From a bacterium (GTDB lineage: Bacteria; Spirochaetota; Spirochaetia; JABEVK01): a stretch of 10,695 bases of DNA. Of this stretch, positions 7,262 to 10,695 are shown piece after piece. The stretch covers positions 1 to 10,695 of the forward strand of contig JAJXVP010000079.1 in assembly GCA_021782055.1 (NCBI GenBank), written 5' to 3'. A program made the translations under genes and the position numbers. Under the pieces are notes generated by a model that saw only the letters and a program-made list of their open reading frames with translations, made no database searches and had not been told where the DNA came from. Position 1 is the stretch's first letter. Each line of letters begins with the position of its first letter.

Positions 7262-8937
7262 ATACCATTCCAATATTGAGGAGGTTCAGCCCCGGATATT
7301 CGTTCCAAAAACACACCTGCCGCTTCTAGGCCACAACTTTTAAAGGCTTCCTCAGCAGAACGCCAATCCCCCTCGTAATAAGCACGAAGGGCTTTTCCGT
7401 ATTGGGCAAAACTGTTTTTTAGGTCTTCGTCAATGTTCCGTCGCAAAACCGGCCAAAATACCTTTTTACCTTCGGTTTTTCCTTTTACCTGAACCATATC
7501 GAGCTCTAAGAAGTAGTAATCCCCGGTATCTGCTTCTACCTCGCTCTTGATCGACTCCGACACGATGACAGGAACGTGGTAAATTCGCGTTAACCCCTCG
7601 AGTCGGGAGGCCGAGTTCACATTGTCGCCGATGACGGTGTTGGTCATACGAACATACGAACCAATATTGCCATAGAAAACTTCACCACCATCAATGCCTA
7701 CCCCGACTTCGATCATGACGGCTTTAAAGACCCGTTCTTCTTCGGGTGTTAAACTTCCTCGCTCAAGAATGAGGTCACCGCGTTTTTGCATCATGACTTT
7801 CCGCAGTTCTTCGGCAACGGCTTGAATCTCGTAAGCGGCGGCTACGGCTTTGAGGCCGCGTTGGTCTCGGGCCCCTTCTATCGTGCCAAACACAGCCAAG
7901 AGAGCGTCGCCAATAATCGACCCGACAATTCCATCACGGTTTTGAATATGACGAATAGCCTTGTCGTAGTGCAGGTTGAGCAGTTTGATAATGTCATTTC
8001 CCAGGGTTTCTGTCATATACGTAAAACCCTTGATGTCTGTGAAAAGAATGGTCAATTCTTGCTTTTCACCCTCAAGGCGAATCTGACGCTCTTTATAAGC
8101 GCGGTACGCTACGTCTTGAGTAACAAACTTACGAAAGATGTTCATAAGGTTCTGAATAGTGGCCGACAGCGAGTTAAACGACAAACCCAAGTAGGTAATG
8201 TCGTCGTTTGGTGCACCTTTGAGCTCGATCATCGAGAGTTCTTGAGTCTGTTGCATTCTCATCAGGCTGTCGGTAATGTGGTTGACATACCGGAACAGGC
8301 GTTTAAGAACCATTATCGACAAGAACAGAGTGATGGCCGTCAGAAGGAGAATTAAGAACCCAATGCTGTAAAAGATCGTCCAGCTAGCAGCCAAAAATAC
8401 TTCTTGATCTTCGGCACGCACCAAAAAGGCTTTCCAACCCGCATGATACTTGTAGTAGCCAAAAAAAGTTCGTCCATCGGCCTGAAACGTCAGTGGGCCT
8501 TCGGTTTTACCGTGTTTTTGGAGCTCAAGCAGATGATTTAGTGCCTCTTGATCAGGAAACGTTTTCCATTTGAGCGTTGGCGAAGCAAAGTACAAAAACG
8601 ATCCATCGTCCCTTAGCCCAAACGCCATGGAGTTTTCACGGGTAAGGCTGGGCAAAGCTGACTGAATCAAAGTTTTCTGACTGTCTGGTAAATTCTTATT
8701 GTAGGTATAGACATCAAACTGCGTACTCGCGGTGATGTAGTTCTCTTTTAGTTCCTTAACCAGAAGTTCATTCATGAGTTTGACTTGCTGGGCACGGTTC
8801 AAGATCAAATTGATATAATTTGTGGTAAAATTGGAAACGAGCAGAAAGAAAACAAAAAGAACGGCAATTTTCCCATACAGGGGAATCACACGAGTCGACC
8901 CAACTTTATGAAAAAATCCGGACTTTTGAACGGCCAT
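7240..8937 (-). CDS. Membrane-anchored class III adenylate/guanylate cyclase
   Basis: A receptor-type nucleotide cyclase of 565 residues that would make a cyclic nucleotide in response to an extracytoplasmic signal. Order: membrane helix (about 21-46), outer sensor region of about 135 residues, second helix (about 184-212), HAMP-type linker (about 213-266), catalytic domain (about 292-498) and a C-terminal tail ending in a WNGIWTMTSK sequence, a type of tail seen on related bacterial cyclases. Metal-binding Asp301 (FTDIKGFT) and Asp344 (IGDALLAVFG) and the transition-state pair Asn441 and Arg445 (GDNVNSASR) are present. The purine-recognising Lys four residues before Asp344 is Ser340; its partner position is Thr434. 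ATP specificity is therefore uncertain. An insertion of about 20 residues (about 383-403) precedes the GEVFYGNIGS strand. The ATG at 8937 has AAGGGGG five bases upstream; the longer TTG start at 8997 coincides with a probable -35 box. Confidence 0.93.
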   Translation of the reverse strand: MAVQKSGFFHKVGSTRVIPLYGKIAVLFVFFLLVSNFTTNYINLILNRAQQVKLMNELLVKELKENYITASTQFDVYTYNKNLPDSQKTLIQSALPSLTRENSMAFGLRDDGSFLYFASPTLKWKTFPDQEALNHLLELQKHGKTEGPLTFQADGRTFFGYYKYHAGWKAFLVRAEDQEVFLAASWTIFYSIGFLILLLTAITLFLSIMVLKRLFRYVNHITDSLMRMQQTQELSMIELKGAPNDDITYLGLSFNSLSATIQNLMNIFRKFVTQDVAYRAYKERQIRLEGEKQELTILFTDIKGFTYMTETLGNDIIKLLNLHYDKAIRHIQNRDGIVGSIIGDALLAVFGTIEGARDQRGLKAVAAAYEIQAVAEELRKVMMQKRGDLILERGSLTPEEERVFKAVMIEVGVGIDGGEVFYGNIGSYVRMTNTVIGDNVNSASRLEGLTRIYHVPVIVSESIKSEVEADTGDYYFLELDMVQVKGKTEGKKVFWPVLRRNIDEDLKNSFAQYGKALRAYYEGDWRSAEEAFKSCGLEAAGVFLERISGAEPPQYWNGIWTMTSK

Positions 8938-8968
8938 TCCGGCCCCCTTGAACTTGACTTTCTTACTT

Positions 8969-8997
8969 ATGGTATCGCCCCGCCAGCGATTTTTCAA
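8969..8997 (-). promoter_or_regulatory. Probable sigma70-type promoter of the cyclase operon
   Basis: On the - strand TTGAAA (8992-8997) and TACCAT (8969-8974) are separated by 17 bases. The -35 matches five of six consensus bases and the -10 matches four. Transcription would start near 8962, giving a leader of about 25 bases that just holds the Shine-Dalgarno site of the ATG at 8937. This supports the shorter cyclase start. Confidence 0.45.
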
Positions 8998-9083
8998 GAA
9001 AAATTCTCAAAGTTTTCTAAAAAATAAGTTTTTTCATCAATTTCTGACTTATGGCAAAAGACGAAGCTATTGCTTACTATAGG

Positions 9084-9110
9084 TTAACAGGAACGTGTTA
9101 AAACGATAAC
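9084..9110. promoter_or_regulatory. Overlapping inverted repeats in the divergent intergenic region, possible operator
   Basis: TTAACA (9084-9089), a six-base spacer, then TGTTAA (9096-9101) form a perfect two-fold repeat. GTTA (9097-9100), six bases, then TAAC (9107-9110) form a second repeat sharing the middle arm. They lie between the cyclase gene and the divergent coiled-coil gene, just after a -10-like TACTAT (9075-9080) on the + strand. That geometry suits a repressor site, but no matching regulator is identified here. The repeats are AT-rich and short, so chance is possible. Confidence 0.3.
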
Positions 9111-9120
9111 GCAAAATTTT

Positions 9121-9126
9121 GGAGAG
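9121..9126 (+). promoter_or_regulatory. Shine-Dalgarno site of the 153-residue coiled-coil protein
   Basis: GGAGAG lies six bases before the ATG at 9133 and fixes the start. The -35 match for the TACTAT upstream is poor, so the promoter itself is not called. Confidence 0.75.
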
Positions 9127-9132
9127 CCTAGA

Positions 9133-9594
9133 ATGAGTGACCAGCCGCTCTTTGATCTGCGGGGAATGTCCGAGCGCGATGCCAAAGAGTATGTCGCCTC
9201 CCTTTCCGCCCACTACCATCAGCTCAGCACAGAGTTAGAACAAATTTCCCTCGATCTTGACGTATGGAATCGCCGGGTGCAAACGGCTGAAACTGCGGGT
9301 AGAGCCGAACTTGCTGACCAGGCCCGGGCACGGGTAAACCAACTACTCGAAACCCAAGTCAAGCTACAAACCGAGAGGCGCGATTTTCAGCTCGGACTAG
9401 ACAAACTCAAAAGCGATTTAAAACTTTTACCCTTGACGCAACGAACTATCGACCCTGAACTCTTACTCGAAGCCTTAGAAAAGGTAGCCGGTCCCGTCGA
9501 CCAGCTCACCCCCTTGGCTCGACAAGCAGAGGCCGAAGAGGCACTTGCCGCTCTTAAAGAACGCCTTAAAGGTGAAAATAAGAGTCAAGAATAA
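9133..9594 (+). CDS. Small cytoplasmic coiled-coil protein, unknown function
   Basis: Not recognised as a named family. The 153 residues contain no signal peptide or membrane helix. After a short N-terminus with an LRGMSERDAKEYV stretch, residues about 18-100 are charged and helical with heptad leucines, and an Ala/Glu-rich helix closes the protein (about 113-148). The segment around 45-75, with Trp45 followed by an AETAGRAELADQARARVNQ sequence, recalls the repeat-like helices of PspA/IM30 proteins. The length is well under the usual 220 residues or more of that family, and the resemblance is only by eye. The ATG has a good GGAGAG upstream. The gene is divergent from the cyclase operon and convergent with the next gene, with the two stop codons overlapping within ten bases. 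A coiled-coil scaffold or adaptor is the most that can be inferred. Confidence 0.8.
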   Translation: MSDQPLFDLRGMSERDAKEYVASLSAHYHQLSTELEQISLDLDVWNRRVQTAETAGRAELADQARARVNQLLETQVKLQTERRDFQLGLDKLKSDLKLLPLTQRTIDPELLLEALEKVAGPVDQLTPLARQAEAEEALAALKERLKGENKSQE

Positions 9595-9947
9595 GCTTGT
9601 ATTTCTTTAAGGATCAGCTGGCGAAGCCTCTCTTCGAGGCCGACCGAAGCCTCAGAAAAAAGCTTAAAAAGGTGACTTTGTGGCATAGGGCCATCAGGAA
9701 CGAGAATGGGGGTGGGGCTAATTCTCAGCTCTTCATCTTCGGCCCACACCCCTGTATAGACGGCCCCTTTAGCCCTTTCCCAGGTGAGGGCGTGGGTTGG
9801 TTCACCGGCTTTCAGGATTACCAACTGAAACCCTGTAAACTCCCCACCCTTGTGAGGGTACCAGACATACAGATGAAAAGCTTCGTCAGAAAAGAATCGG
9901 CGGAAGGCGCCCGGTTCTTGGCGGATGCCCAGGTACTCTTGTAGCAT
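9585..9947 (-). CDS. Hypothetical 120-residue soluble protein
   Basis: Not recognised as a named family. The compact sequence starts MLQEYLGIRQEPGAFRRFF. It carries an aromatic-rich block (FHLYVWYP, about residues 24-31), a GFQLVIL strand (about 39-45), an ALTWERA stretch (about 53-59), a Pro-rich PTPILVPDGPMP segment (about 78-89) and an amphipathic C-terminal helix. No signal peptide, membrane segment or metal cluster is evident. The mix of aromatic strands and conserved-looking Gly and Pro suggests a small alpha/beta domain. The start is decided by GAGGG (9952-9956), which overlaps the stop codon of the upstream gene and lies four bases before the ATG; the intergenic gap is only seven bases. 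Cotranscription and translational coupling with the upstream gene are therefore likely. The 115-codon frame on the opposite strand starts with TTG, has no ribosome site and was not accepted. Confidence 0.75.
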   Translation of the reverse strand: MLQEYLGIRQEPGAFRRFFSDEAFHLYVWYPHKGGEFTGFQLVILKAGEPTHALTWERAKGAVYTGVWAEDEELRISPTPILVPDGPMPQSHLFKLFSEASVGLEERLRQLILKEIQAYS

Positions 9948-9954
9948 ACAACCC

Positions 9955-10695
9955 TCAAGGCAAGTTATCGATCACAGAGGTTCCTAAGTCGGATCCCAAT
10001 TGGTGATAGGCTGAGCTTTCTGCTTCTTTTGCCGAAGAACCCACGCCCCAACGGGTTCGGGTAACACTGTACAAGAGCCTACCCGTGGCAACCTCCTCAA
10101 CCTTCACGGTTCCCGACACTCGGACAGTTAACATATCTCCATCCTTACCCGTTTGATCAACGTGAAATTCTCCCCAAGCAACCCGAGGAGTATGGGGCGA
10201 ACGGCTTGTTAACAGCCTAAGAGCCCTTTCATCCGAGGCTCCCGCTAAACCTTCAGACGATACCGCTCGCAGTTGAAAACCTGCTTTGGTCATCACCTCT
10301 GTAAAACCGCTTGAGGCCTCATTTTGCGCACAGGCCCAGGCTATCGGGTACTTTAAAGCCGCCGAGACAACCTGGTAGGCGATGTTAAGGCGTGTTCGCC
10401 CCACCGCATCTTCGAGAGCATCCACCGGGGTCCGTGATTCATAAGGGACTTGCGATAGTCGATCTAAAAAGGGCCCCGCATCGAGGACGACAATAAGTTC
10501 AGCGTGACCGGCAAAGTCAGGAGCAGGAAGCTGACACGTCGCAATCCCATCCGCGCCCGTGGTTTCGGGAACACTGCGAAGCACGAGGTGTCCATTTTGT
10601 CGCACCTTATAATTGAAGCGTAACGAGGCACCAGCGATAGGAACCGCATCCGCACCTGTTCCTCTTACAAGTTTCACCGCGACGGGCTTAGGAAA
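9955..10695 (-). CDS. Probable envelope protein with an LPP20/FlgT-like C-terminal region, 5' end missing
   Basis: Only the C-terminal part is visible: the open frame runs without a stop to the right edge and its true start lies outside the window. The GTG at 10677 is internal, since the preceding codons continue a plausible strand (FPKPVAVKLVRG). The first 75 or so residues look like an Ig-like or carboxypeptidase-regulatory-type beta sandwich (PIAGASLRFNYKV, TGADGIATCQLPAP). The rest has the character of LPP20/FlgT-type envelope domains: a helix with Ala and Asn, strands with alternating hydrophobics (MLTVRVSGTVKVEEVATGRLLYS) and a final SSAKEAESSAYHQLGSDLG helix. Such proteins are often lipoproteins, but the N-terminus that would carry a lipobox cannot be seen. 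The family call is by eye and tentative. The gene lies seven bases upstream of the 120-residue protein gene and shares its transcript. Confidence 0.75.
   Translation of the reverse strand, partial: FPKPVAVKLVRGTGADAVPIAGASLRFNYKVRQNGHLVLRSVPETTGADGIATCQLPAPDFAGHAELIVVLDAGPFLDRLSQVPYESRTPVDALEDAVGRTRLNIAYQVVSAALKYPIAWACAQNEASSGFTEVMTKAGFQLRAVSSEGLAGASDERALRLLTSRSPHTPRVAWGEFHVDQTGKDGDMLTVRVSGTVKVEEVATGRLLYSVTRTRWGVGSSAKEAESSAYHQLGSDLGTSVIDNLP

Noticed and set aside
7786..8355. 189-codon open frame on the + strand opposite the cyclase
   Set aside because: It lies wholly antisense to a cyclase with intact catalytic motifs, and its translation shows no recognisable domain.
8938..8997. Longer cyclase start at the TTG at 8997, adding 20 residues
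   Set aside because: No good ribosome site precedes it, it coincides with a probable -35 box, and the ATG at 8937 has a purine tract at the right distance.
9620..9665. GCCTC/GAGGC short hairpins after the coiled-coil gene, considered as its terminator
   Set aside because: The stems are five pairs, lie inside the opposite gene and lack a T run on the + strand.
9597..9944. 115-codon + strand frame opposite the 120-residue protein
   Set aside because: It starts with TTG, has no Shine-Dalgarno site, and mirrors a - strand gene with a good ribosome site and tight spacing to its upstream neighbour.

Overview
The window holds nine genes and looks like ordinary chromosomal DNA from a spirochaete-like bacterium. 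The strongest clue to the organism is the EF-G, which belongs to the spdEFG1/mitochondrial EF-G1 type. That type is known from spirochaetes, planctomycetes and some deltaproteobacterial lineages. A membrane class III cyclase with the C-terminal tail common in such groups fits this. The assignment to spirochaetes is an inference; a Bdellovibrio-like or other deltaproteobacterial host is not excluded. Base composition looks roughly balanced, and no transposase, tRNA, rRNA or CRISPR array was seen. No gene-free stretch exceeds 300 bases.

Positions 2-2775 (+ strand) are a copper-export operon. It encodes a CopA-type P1B ATPase whose reading frame runs directly into a CopZ-like copper chaperone domain, followed by a CsoR-type Cu(I) repressor that overlaps the ATPase stop by one base (TGATG). 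A strong Shine-Dalgarno tract and an in-frame ATG sit exactly at the start of the CopZ part, so one frame may give both a CopA-CopZ fusion and free CopZ. A perfect 11-bp hairpin at 2808-2833 ends this operon and also serves the convergent operon.

Positions 2851-5740 (- strand) are a two-gene operon. A near-consensus sigma70 promoter drives fusA (spdEFG1 type), followed after 13 bases by a KaiC/RadA-like P-loop ATPase of unknown role.

Positions 5792-8997 (- strand) hold a second two-gene unit. A membrane-anchored nucleotide cyclase (extracytoplasmic sensor, HAMP, catalytic domain, C-terminal tail) overlaps by 22 bases a single-pass membrane coiled-coil protein. The cyclase lacks the usual adenine-recognising lysine.

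Positions 8938-9132 are a divergent intergenic region with two overlapping inverted repeats. To its right is a small coiled-coil protein on the + strand (9133-9594). It converges, with a 10-base overlap, on a - strand pair: an unknown 120-residue protein and, upstream of it, the 3' part of a gene for a protein with an LPP20/FlgT-like C-terminal region that runs off the right edge.
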